From contig JACEVL010001191.1 of the NCBI GenBank assembly GCA_020284085.1, forward strand, positions 549,501-613,500: a stretch of DNA of 64,000 bases. The letters run 5' to 3'. A program made the translations under genes and the position numbers. The stretch is from Aporrectodea caliginosa. Its lineage: Eukaryota; Annelida; Clitellata; Crassiclitellata; Lumbricidae. A model generated the notes under the pieces. The model saw only the letters and a list, made by a program, of their open reading frames with translations. It searched no databases and was not told the origin of the DNA. This document shows, in pieces, positions 32,645 through 44,879 of this stretch. Positions within the stretch are counted from its first letter, which is position 1. Every line of letters starts with the position of its first letter.

Positions 32645-35149
32645 GTCTGGATAATGAGTGTCTTTAATGAGGTACGTAGGACTATTAGACAAAGCACATA
32701 ATTATTCGATTGATGATATGGCAACACACAAAATAATATTTCAACGGGTGCATAGTGCAAACTTCGTGAATTGAGGACAGCGAGGAGTGTAAACTAATAA
32801 ATTAGACGCCATCTTTACGGGCCGCTGACTTTCTAACTAATGCACCACAACGGAATCCGAAATATATCTTCATCAGACAGGATACTCATTCTTGCAGCGC
32901 CTGCGACCCGGGGCCAAAGCCTTACCCAGCTGTGCCAGTGGAATCAAATCAAACGTATGAAGATGCACCAACAGTTCTTCGGTGACGATAATTATGACAA
33001 CGTGAATGTTGCAAAACATTAGGCTATAATTATTATGGTTTCGAGTATTGAGCTCAGCACTCCACATCCCCAGACATCGCCCTTATTTTAACTCTAACTA
33101 ATTAATCATTTCATAAACATGTGTCGATTGACACATTTAGATTTTAAGAAATCAGCAATAATAATTATTAATTAATAATATTAATTCGTCAAACGTACTT
33201 TAAAAATTAGCGTCGACGTGGCATGACGTCACTTCTCGCCAATTTCCCAAGGATCAGAGACATTTCTTTTTCTGTACGGGCCGACGGGCAGTGCCGAATA
33301 AGTAAGTAAAACTATATCGTATAGCCTAGAGTATACTCGAACTGGAAACATTTGAGGTGTTAAAAGGAAATCGCGTGTAATTGACTAAGTAGTAACAGCT
33401 AATCACTAAAAAAATTCATACTATACACTGCACACTTCAGACAAGTCAACTGCACACTCAATAATGTCAACCCTATTTTGTCAGAAACACACTATTAAAT
33501 TTTTAGGCCACACTTTGGCTGCTATTTGAACTTCATTTTATAGCAGCGAAACCTAGCAACTCCTTCAGGAGATCATGCTTTTGATACAACAAACCCAATT
33601 AACAGCTAGAATGATTTTCTACCACAAATAGTATTAAAAATTTAATGTCTACACATATTTTAACATCTCTCTCCAAATGTTAATAAAATAAGTTTCTGCA
33701 CCAGTTTATTAAGCAGAATTAAGTTGACAACAAATGACTACAATATCAAAATTTATATTAAATTTGATGAAAGCACAGTTGAACAATGTAGTCCACAGTA
33801 TATTGTAACTTTATTTTTAAAAATGCATTGTGCAGCTCTTAGTGACGTCAGATAGGAAAGTAGCTAGAAGCATTTATCCACATAAATTAATCGGTATATC
33901 ATCATAATCTAACAAAAGAAACAAAAAGGTCATTTTAAGCAGTAGCCAGAGATTCAAAGCATCCATAGCGAAAAGTATTTGCAACAGTCATTCTTCTAAA
34001 AACATTAATATTTCTTTAAAATGAGCGAAAAAACAGTTTCAGCTATGCATATAAACTTTGTTTATCACTGTTTATTTGGTTCATCTCAAACTGCATCACA
34101 GCATATAATATTTATATTCTATTTAATATGTACACACAGAAAGCCAGAAAAATTGGCCGCTACCCTCCCTGTACGCACATGTACTTTTTTTACACCCCAC
34201 ACCTGCGTACGTACTCTTGACACACACCTCCCGAATCCTATAGAACGGTCTATATTTAATCCATGCAGAAACAGTCAAGGATTAAGGCCAATAATAGACA
34301 AATTACTATCGAGGCTTCACCTCCTATGGGTACATACGTCATCAGTAGGCCCCCCTATACATAAGCTTATGCATTTTGGTAAACCCCCTCCCCTCCATAC
34401 ATACATACTAAATAGATGACCCTTAGAAAAACCTCTCCAAGGTGAAAAGGCAAGCATTGCCCTCAACATGTACACAAAATTTTTCTGTCTTTGGAAGCTA
34501 CAATAGGAACCGCCTTGTAACAAGGCCGTGGTATAATGAAATTGCTCTATGTCCCTGACCATGTTCTATCAGAATCTGTGTTACAATGAAGTGCATAAAA
34601 GGTATTTCTAGTGTACTGAAAAATACCATCACAACAACAACGTACTTTAAAGCAACCAAGTACATTTATAATAATATACAGATCATCTGCAACAAGACCA
34701 GCTGTCCGAAAATTCAAAGTTAAAAAAAACTTTGTGAAATGAAAACAGAAGTTAAAAACAGATGCCAACACTAAAAAGTCTGCAGAATCTGTCGCATGTT
34801 CCATCATAAACATTAACTGCAAGAAGCAGCTAACAAACTTCTCTATCTTTCCACGTTAAAAATAGAAACAATGACTTCTGTTGTTAATTCCCTTCAAAAA
34901 TTATCATAGGTGACCTAACCACGATTAATTAATTAATAAGATAGAACGAACAGCTGATAAAGGTCAATGGAAACATCACTTTTCTAGCACCACCCGTAAC
35001 TTATGTACACAGCCAAACACTTAAGTAGTTGGTGCAAAGCTGTACAATTATTATTACTATTATTACTAATGCATTTAACCTCACTATCTAGTGGCAATGC
35101 AACAATTGAGCAATTGTAAGTGAAGATCCTTGTAACCGTCTTGTAACCG

Positions 35150-35232
35150 TCTTAGGCGAGGGGGCTCGAACCCAACCTTCCTCCGTGCTACAAGACGAGT
35201 GCTATAACCATCTGGCCACTCCACCCACCAAA
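35150..35232 (-). mobile_element. tRNA-derived SINE head
   Basis: Minus-strand tRNA-like sequence with A-box region (GGCCAGATGGTTATAGCAC) and B box (GGGTTCGAGCC). No folded acceptor stem, so read as a SINE head and not a tRNA gene. It belongs to a different family from 10508. Confidence 0.6.
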
Positions 35233-36400
35233 GATGATCATTCATCAAAAAGTTTCAACTTTGACACTTCAAACACATAAAAGAGCAAATCTACTAAATT
35301 TTTAGATACTACACCAAAATAGCATGGCCACAAATCTGATCCATTTTAGACTTTTTATCCAAACAAAAGCAATATTGTCATGAAGACTATTTTTAGACTA
35401 GCGCAACCAGAATGCTCAGTTTGACTAGTAATGTTGGTTAGTGGACTGTCATCTTAGTGTAACAAAATTCATGCTGTTCCACTTTGGCAAGTTCATTGGC
35501 TGCATACATAAATGACTGTAAGAATTTATAAAGCAATGTATAAGTAGCCGTACCAGTATGTATGTAGCGTTATGTCTGTATGTCTGTACGTATGAAATGG
35601 TATCTCTGTATGTGTCTACTAGAGTATGTAGGTTTATATATGCATGTACATATTATGTGCAGGATTGACTCACGACTGTAAGCCAGTAGTCCATTGGAAA
35701 GCATACAGATAGGCAGACTATTTGCGACACACACACACAGATAGGCAGACTATTTGCGACACACACACATGCACAAACAAGCACACATACGACTGTTGAC
35801 AATCATCATTTCCAAAGCTAGGTAACATAAATCAATGCATTCCCAAAGCAATGTAATGTAACACGGAAATTGTAATGCTGTTTAGAGCTTACCATGAAAA
35901 CTATACTACTGGGCAAGAACTGAACTGCAGACATTAGGATCTTTGTAAAGTGGACTTTTCACTGTGTCCTTAGCTTCAATCAAATACTGTGTGAAGCTAA
36001 AAATGGGAATTTCGAAACTACAATGCCACTGCGAAAAATTAATTCAAGTAATGGAAATGCTGATTTCTATCACAGAGAAAGGCAACAGTTGGCAACCAGA
36101 AACTCGCAATTGATTACAACGGTTGTCACCCAAAAACAGAACTTTTCTTCTCAAAACAAAAAACCAAGAACACATAATTCAACAGGAAACTCCTCAATTC
36201 CAATGCATAAATGTTACACACTAAACCCTTAACGGCAGCCTGACTTTCAACGATGCTTAAATGTACACTGGTCACCTCTCGGCTGTAAAATAAGTAATGC
36301 AATCTGTGTAATTTAATGTAAAGTAACAAAATATTTAGTGCCACATCTTTTAAGAACTGTCAGTTGGCAGTAATGCTTTATTTTCCACCACCCAAACAAG

Positions 36401-36437
<37 letters not shown>

Positions 36438-36438
36438 T
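36401..36438. repeat. (ATC)n microsatellite
   Basis: About twelve ATC/TCA units. The Asp-rich and Ile-rich frames across it are products of the repeat. Confidence 0.9.
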
Positions 36439-36732
36439 CATTTGATTTGCATATATAACATTTACCAAATACTTCATCGGCATAGTTGTCATCGACGTTA
36501 TCATCACCACATTTTTACTGATCCCAAGGCAATTATGACACATCTTAAATATGCTGTACAACTGAAGGGGAGGTGAAGGGCAGCACAACCACATGGAACA
36601 AAAGCACACTTAATTAGCACAGTAGCAAGCAAGATATAGCTATTAATGTGATGTAACCATTAATCATCATCATCACAACAGAAAATGAAGTCACTAACAC
36701 TTCATACCCAAGCCATGATTGCTACTTGCCTC

Positions 36733-39700
36733 TCACGCTAGCTCCAGGGACTGCTCTTCTTCTTCATCACTACCACCGCCTCGTTTATTGATTCCACAAC
36801 TGACCTCCGACATTTTGGAGGTCAGTTGGGGTATCAAAGTAATGAATGTCGAGTTGCGTAATCACAGTAATCATAATCCTGTGATTACAAGGATTACAGT
36901 TACTGTGATTAATATTAAATGGAATTTTACCATAAACTTGTGGTATGACAATGACACTACAGATTTCAGGTTAGGTTTGATTAGATTTCATGCAGACTAA
37001 TCTTCTGGATAACATGATCACGGACCACAACCATTCGGTTCTAAATGATTATGGACCCCCATCCCTTCTGGATTAACTCCTTTATGGATCCCATCCCTTT
37101 TGGGTGACCTAATTATGTCATAGTTTTGATGCACCATCGGTTGATGCCTAGTGCATTAAAACATTAGCACTACATACGTTATTAAGTACAGTTACAATGC
37201 CAATATCCTTGTGTTGTGCATCTGGGTGTATCCAGACATTTATATAGCACCCTTCAAGATCTTCCCGATCGTGCTCTGTACACTGGTGCCTCAGACGTCT
37301 TATAACAATAGTCTATTTACACGTTTTTGTGAAATCATCAAAATCACAGCCACAGGTGAGCAAACCGATCTCACGCACGATCGAGTTCCAGCTAAACAGC
37401 ATACTGCAGTGGATGAAGACCCTGTCCAGTCGACCGCGACCCACAGGATGTGACTCGGCCACTTAGTTGTGTGGACTGGGACAGACCACCATCGGCAGCT
37501 TCGTACTCAGAACCTTGTGTATGGCACCAACCACTTCCCCATTGTAACCCAAGTATTCGAGGAAGAAGGTTGGCCCGACCCTGAAAAACGAAGACGTAAT
37601 TGTAATTGTAATCAGATTTATATAGTGCCTCATAAAGATAGACTTATCAGACGTTCTTTACTATTGCGTGGTCTTGTGCATTTTGACACTACAGATTAGA
37701 TTAACCTTTACCTTAGTTACATAATAGATTAACCTTTACCTTAGTTACCTAATAGATTAACCTTTACCTTAGTTACCTAATAGATTAACCTTTACCTTAG
37801 TTACCTAATACAGGGGTCTCCAAAGTTTTCCAGCGGGGGGCCACATTGCTGACTTTCTAAAGCTCCACGGGCCTAAACTCCGAAGAAAAAACTGCGAATG
37901 AATAACTTTAAACAGACTATTTATTCCTGAGGTCTGCTGTAGTGCAGAATTTCAATGCAGATATCAATAACAATTAAGATGGTTTCTCGTTAGTCCTGAT
38001 TAGTGTGCGAAGCATGAAATTGGTGCATTTCTGAAATAGTTCTATCCAACTGCGGTTCAAAGTGAGTGGTTCCAATCATAAGTAAGGCATTCAAATGTTC
38101 ATCAGACAGTTCCGCTGGCCAGATTAAAGGCCTTAGCGGGCCGGATGTGGCCCGCGGGCCGTACTTTGGAGACCCCTGACCTAATAGATTACCTTTACCT
38201 TAGTTACCTAATAGATTACCTGTACCTTAGTTACCTAATAGATTACCTCTACCTTAGTTACCTAATAGATTAACCTTTACCTTAGTTACCTAATAGATTA
38301 CCTCTACCTTAGTTACCTAATAGATTAACCTTTACCTTAGTAACCTAATAGATTAACCTTTACCTTAGTTACCTAATAGATTAACCTTTACCTTAGTTAC
38401 CTAATAGATTAACCTTTACCTTAGTTACCTAATAGATTAACCTTTACTTTAGTTACCTAATAGATTACCTTTACCTTAGTTACCTAATAGATTAACCTTT
38501 ACCTTAGTTACCTAATAGATTAACCTTTACCTTAGTTACCTAATAAATTGCCTCTACCTTAGTTACCTAATAGATTAACCTTTATCTTTGTTACCTAACA
38601 TAGTACCTTTATCCTATTTATCTAATAGATGACAATAATAACAACGATGAAGATGAAAATGACTACACGTTTGATACCTTTCTAATACTTGGACACAAGC
38701 TGACGTGCAATATCCCAGCAAAGCAAGAATGACTTGGCAGCCGTGATGTCGAATGTTATCGTCTGACGACTGCATCAGTTTGAGAATGACCGACTCCAAG
38801 CTTCCCAGCTGCAAAAACACCGCACAGCATAAGCACCAAATCTTATGCTGCAGCAGATCTCCGTTTTCTCCGACTTACCCAACAGACACAGAGAGAGAGC
38901 CATGGAATGACCTCCCCTTCTCTTTGCCCACTACGCTCTTCTGGTCATCTTGACCTTTTTGTTCCTCATGTGTGAGAACAGCCCAGTCCCGTGCCTTTGC
39001 CTGCATTGGCCCTTCGCTATGGAATGAACTTCCCCCCCTTTGTTCGCACCACCATACTATGTGGTGGTCCTGCTACATCTTTTCGCTACCTCAAAACTTG
39101 TCTTTATTCTCGAGGACTTTCACACTGGGAGCGCCTCTGATTGGTGTGCACTGTGTGAGGCACTTTATAAATGTTTAAATACAATATTGTATTGTATTGT
39201 ATTATTGTATTGTATCATTGTATTGTAATTCCTACATTACATTACAGCACTTGTTATCACTCCAGCCATGTAATACTCGCTCATAGTCTCTTGCCCAAGT
39301 AGTTTTCAGCAGACTGAAACATTCGTTCTGCTCAATTATAAGACAGCTTCAAAGTATTTTTAAGTCTAATTACCATTAAATTCAACTCACCAATATTTCG
39401 CAGTTGTTACGGAATTTAGAGAAGTTGGCCAAGCCCCGAGCGACGTGCTTCAGCACTTGAGTTTCATCCGTTAAGCTATCTAGAAGTCGACACATTTGGA
39501 TCAGATGTTCTGTAAGAGCTCCCTGGAAAAGTATTGACACACATGAGGATTCCTGAACCATTTTACTGTCAAGAAGTTGAATCACTTTGTAAAACTCCAA
39601 CTTAAAAGATTTCAGTAAAAGCCTTCTTCCATGGTTGCAAGCAATATCAAGATACTATAAAACAACACTGGCAACAATCCTTCTGGACAATACCTGGAAA

Positions 39701-42700
39701 ACAATACTCCAGTACAAACAGCTTTCTGGACAATTGGACAGCAATCCTCCTGGACAACAATCCTCCTGGACAAAAATCCTTCTGGACAACAAATGTACTG
39801 GACAACAACCCCATAGGACGACAATCCTCCTAGACAACAATCCTCCTAGACAACAACCCCCTGGGACAACAACCATCCTTGACAACAATCGTATGGGACA
39901 ACAAATTTACTGGACAACAACCCTATGGGATAACCTCCAGGACAACAACCTTGGGACAACAACCCTCCTGGACAACAACCCTCCTGGGCAACAACCCCAT
40001 GGGACAACAACCTCCTGGACAACAACCCCATGGACAACAACCCTCCTGGACAACAAACCCTGGTACAACAACCCTCCTGGACAACAACCCCATGGGACAA
40101 CAAACCTCCTGAACAACAAACCCTGGGACAACAACCCCCTGTGACAACAACCCTCCTTGACAAACACACTGGACAACAAATTTACTGGACAACAACCCTC
40201 CTGGACAACTACTAGACAACAACACCTGGGACAACAAAATACTACTGGACAACAAACCCAATGGACCCCAAACCAAACCTACTGGACAACCTCTTGGACA
40301 ACAACCCTGCCAGACAACTCGAATTGTCCTGGAGATTTCTTTTCATCAGCTGCCATCTCACCTCAAACACAGAGAAGCAAATGAAAGGCAAGAAAGTTGC
40401 AACTATAGACAAGTAATCGTTACCTGAGATATTTCATCACTCGCCAGATTTGCCACAAGACAGGAGACATTGGCAAGGACAGGTACACTTGTTGGTCTGT
40501 AGGTCAACACCTCTGCTAACAGGCTACCATTGTAAACATCTTCCTACAAGACACAAAACAACCACTGGCTACTTGTAATGTAATGTAACGAAACATTTAT
40601 AGAGTGAATTTCGGGCTGAAAGAAGACGTAACGAAGAAACAATACACATAACTCACGAATTCTAACTTACTCGTGAAATCTATCTGATGGTTATTATTCA
40701 AGGTCAGGCAAATATTTGGTCACACAAACAGGTAATCCTCTAAATGTAACGTAGCAACAAATCTACATAGTGCCATTTTTACTACAGCAATACAATAAGC
40801 TGGTTATTATTTTCTATAGGTGAATAAATTTTTATGATTCATGTACTGTTATATCAGAATTTGTGTAATAATGAAGCACGTTGTAATGAATTTCAGGTGT
40901 ACCATTAAAAATTGTCCTATTTGAAAACTCAGATTCAAGTCATTACCTCGACTAATCTCTGTCTGTGCCAAACGGAACCGCTGGAGATCTGTGCAAGAAT
41001 CTGCAACGTCACATCTTGAACCTGAACAGAAAAATACGACCTCTTCAAAACAGACAAATCTCTGCAAAATCCCTTTAAAAACATTTTAAGGTTTCCACCT
41101 TCCAGAATTCCATGGCTTGAAATCCAACACAGATATTCCAAGAAGACACAGAATCAGCCATTGGAGGAAACAGGTCCAGTTAAAGATTAGTTTTTAGGCA
41201 TAACTTTGTAATTACAGATTTATACACTTAAATTGAAGATCACAGATTCATATACTTCAATTGAAACCACATACTGATTAATTGTAGTTGAAATCACCGA
41301 TTATTTCAATACTGTCATTGAAATCACAGATTTAAATATTGTAATTAAAATCACAGATTAAAATATTTTAATTGAAATCACAGATTTAAATATTGTAATT
41401 TAAATCACATATTTAAATAGTGTAATTGAAATCATAGACTACATATAATGTTACACGAGGCAACATTCTAGGTAAAGCTCTAGAGCAACCTTTTCGTCGT
41501 CCGATGTTGAGAGAATGAGAAGTTTAGCGAGCGTATGACTTTGTTTGTTGTTGACGATGGCAGTGTAGATGTGCGGATGGTTACAGATGACGCTAAGGCA
41601 TTCAAGCGCTGGAAGGCACACTGGACCCATGTTCGTGTTGCAGTACGGCACCAGTGCATCGACTGCACCCTCTTGTAAAGCTAAAAGCGCAAGTTACACA
41701 AATTTCAGAATATTGCAAAGCAGGCACCCACTGAATTAATCTGTTGTGTGCCAGGTCAACAGAATGATTCCTGTTTCATAGATTTTGCCATTACATGAGA
41801 AAGTACTTTAGAAATGTACGAATACATTACATCTGATAGATTGCTGGTTTGCAAATTGTATTGTATTGTATTTGAACACTTGTTATAGCGCCCCTTCCAG
41901 AATCCCATTCAGAGGCGCTCCCGACTACAGCGCGGACACTGAATCGGAGTTTCACGCCGAAGCGCATGAGCAATTGCGAGTGAAGGACTTCCCAGGGTCC
42001 CTACACACTACACAGGGTCCCTTTGCAAATGTCCCATTGCTTTGGAAGTCTGTATTGTTTGACAATGAGTTCACTGGTTTAGGTCGGTAGCGCCACTGAC
42101 AAGTTATTTCTTGAAGTGGCACTTAATAAATGTCAGATTACAATTACAATTTTGCCTTTAAATCTATCTAGCAAAACTACAACTGTTTTGTCACAAGTCT
42201 TTATATCTTTGTTTATCTGTTGTTCAATCACTCCTTCCATCATTCTTTGTCTATCGCACTGCATTTGACAATTTATAATTTTTTCTAGCAGAACAAACAA
42301 CTTATGAGCACTACAAGCATGAGATCACCAAGGAAATAGGTGAGTTGTAAGGCAACAAGTTGCAACAACCACACACTCTCTATAGACTAGTCCCGTAGTG
42401 GCAACATATGGCCCACGGGCCAAGTCCGGCCCCTGGAGACCTATGAACCGGCCCTTGACATGTCTTTTACATTAGCATTGTACTTGGCACTTGGGGCTCT
42501 TCCTCGTCCTGTTAAGTATCCTCCTACGTATAATCAGAAGCCTTAGCAAACTTGACTACCTAGTAGTTTGACTGATTCGGAAGAACACAGAAGACGAATG
42601 ACGCTGATGATGTCGCATAGCAACGGATGCTGGCTTCTGTCGGTGTCCTCAAATTTTCTGCAATGAAAACATAAACAATTAATCAATTTAGTTTAATGGG

Positions 42701-44820
42701 TAAGATAATCAAACCTATATGAGACATACTGGCAGACTGAACAGCTTAACATTATTTGCATGGTTAAGTTTTTGTACCCCAAAATGCATGCGGTATGCAA
42801 TTGGTTTCAATTAAGAATATTTTTTTCTTCTTAAACGATGTCTGTAAAACACGCTTTAATGTAATTTAACGGTAAAATTTATATAGCACCATGCAAAACA
42901 TTCAATTTACAAACTTAACACTTCTCAGATCTTCATTCATTCATTCATTCAAAAGACCTTACCTACATAGCACCTCTCTTAGATACCTACTCAGAGGCAC
43001 TCCCAGGCTAGCTCTGACAAAAGAGTTTTCAAGTACTTGCAGAACAGTACTTGTAGAAGACTCGTGTAGTGTACTTGGTAAAAAGAACATGCAGATTGAA
43101 ATGGAGGCTATTCCAAACGGATGGTCTAACCACAAACTAGGCACAACGTTACACAGTAGAAATGTGCGCAAAAGCAAAGCAAGTTCACCTCGAGCCATTG
43201 AATGAAGATTTCTGAGGCCAGCCAAACCTGAAATGGGGCAGCAAGGCTCCCATAAGTAGATGGAGGGGGCACTTCCCATCTGGCATCATCAGACCAAGAT
43301 CAAAATCTTAAATTCAATACACTGCTAAGTAGGCAGAGAATGAAGTTATATGCTGTGTGTCAGATAACTTTATAAATTGTTTACATTATAAGATTGTTTT
43401 GCAAATGCCCTACTGGAAAACAGTTACATCCGCAAATCTTTGAAACAATTACAAGCACATCTAGTCCCTTAGAAAACGAAAACAAACAGAAAGCTCAAGC
43501 CATAAGAAGAAGGAAAGGAAAAGCAAAATTTGATCTGTATAGAACTTTAATCACTTTTAGTCAGGTCCATCTGAGCCTACAAAACAACTGGAACAACTTT
43601 TTTAATTGCCTCAATATACTGTAATTACAAAACCACATATGTACACACACACATGCACATGCACAAGCACACATCCACCCACGCATGAAATGCTCAATGT
43701 ATACAAATATATTGACAAGGAAATGCAAAGCTGAATTCGTTAATCATCACTTGCATTAGTAACCACGGGAAACAACACTGGCTTAGACACAATGATAATT
43801 TTATAACAAACATTTATAGTTTTATTTTTAATTAGTAACTTCTACAGTGTCGTGTCTAATGCACAAGGCATCACCCGAAGGTGTTCAGAAAACAAGGAAT
43901 CCAAGACAAAGTACAATAACTGACATATTTAAAAAAAATGTTTTACACAGTAGAGGAGTTAAAAGTCGAGCACAATATCCAAATGGATAGAGTGCTCAGC
44001 TTGCAACGTGGAGTGTATGGTTTTGAGATTTGCGGAAGTAACTATTTTCGAGGGCAGTGAGGTCACTGTGTAAGGACTTTCAGCAAGTACTTCATTCACA
44101 GATGCTCAGTCAATGTTCTGTCATTCGTTCGTGTGTGCACTTCTGAACGTTGGAAGGAGGGCAATACCAAACACAGTTGTACTGTATTGTAAGAATGTCT
44201 GCATTCACAGGCTAAGTTCTAAATGTCCCCAGTTGGCCCAGACAAATGGACTGCACAAATTTCTACACCCGATCACAGCCAGACGATGTCATTTGAAAGG
44301 GACCGCTCATAAATGACATGAACAGTAAATAAGTAAGAAAAACGTTTAGTTCAATTTAAATTTCAAACATTTTTTTATGATTTGTTTTAACACTTTAATG
44401 ACGTGAGTGTACTAAAAGCGACTAGAAAACCATTGTGGCTCGTCGTTAAAGTGTTAAGGAATCTCTTTCCTGGACAAAGTTGTGCCTACCTTTTGAATAA
44501 GGTCACTACACTGCATTCAAGTATGTATGCAGTGTATGTATTTAATTTTAATAATAAATTTATATAGACCAACTTCACAGGAACAAATCACAGTGGCTGA
44601 AGGTGAAAAAACGTATTTAACAAACGTACTTGGTTAGAAGTTTGATTGTTCCGACTGATGCCAGGTAGTTGTGCAGCGCAGGATGTGAGGCGAGGCTGCT
44701 CACTGCCTTCAGGAACGTACTCTTGAACCATGAAAAAACAAAAGATCCTTGGTCATGACTATGAGACATCAAAATTACAATCATAAGCGCGTTCACACAC
44801 ACACACACACCTACACACAC

Positions 44821-44879
<59 letters not shown>

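Larger units (their letters stand above)
32653..36700. other. Gene-poor stretch, possibly 3' UTR of the FYVE gene
   Basis: No protein-coding exon is recognised. The sequence is AT-rich and holds few transposons. 35150-35232 carries a tRNA-like head on the minus strand. Reading minus strand from the FYVE gene stop at 36733, AATAAA hexamers occur near 36375, 34078 and 33705, so a long 3' UTR is possible but not proven. (ATC)n lies at 36401-36438. Confidence 0.4.

Noticed and set aside
35150..35232. Possible minus-strand tRNA gene
   Set aside because: B box is good but the cloverleaf does not close; similar heads recur near 45.1 and 62.6 kb as SINE parts.
37690..38640. Regular repeats resembling a CRISPR array
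   Set aside because: Units are directly adjacent with no unique spacers, and the context is animal nuclear DNA.
39612..40384. Many overlapping long frames rich in Gly, Cys and Gln on both strands
   Set aside because: All are translations of a 16-bp minisatellite within an intron of the FYVE gene.
42392..42480. GTAGTGGCAACATATGGCCC sequence like a hAT left end
   Set aside because: No matching right end or target duplication could be found, so not listed as an element.
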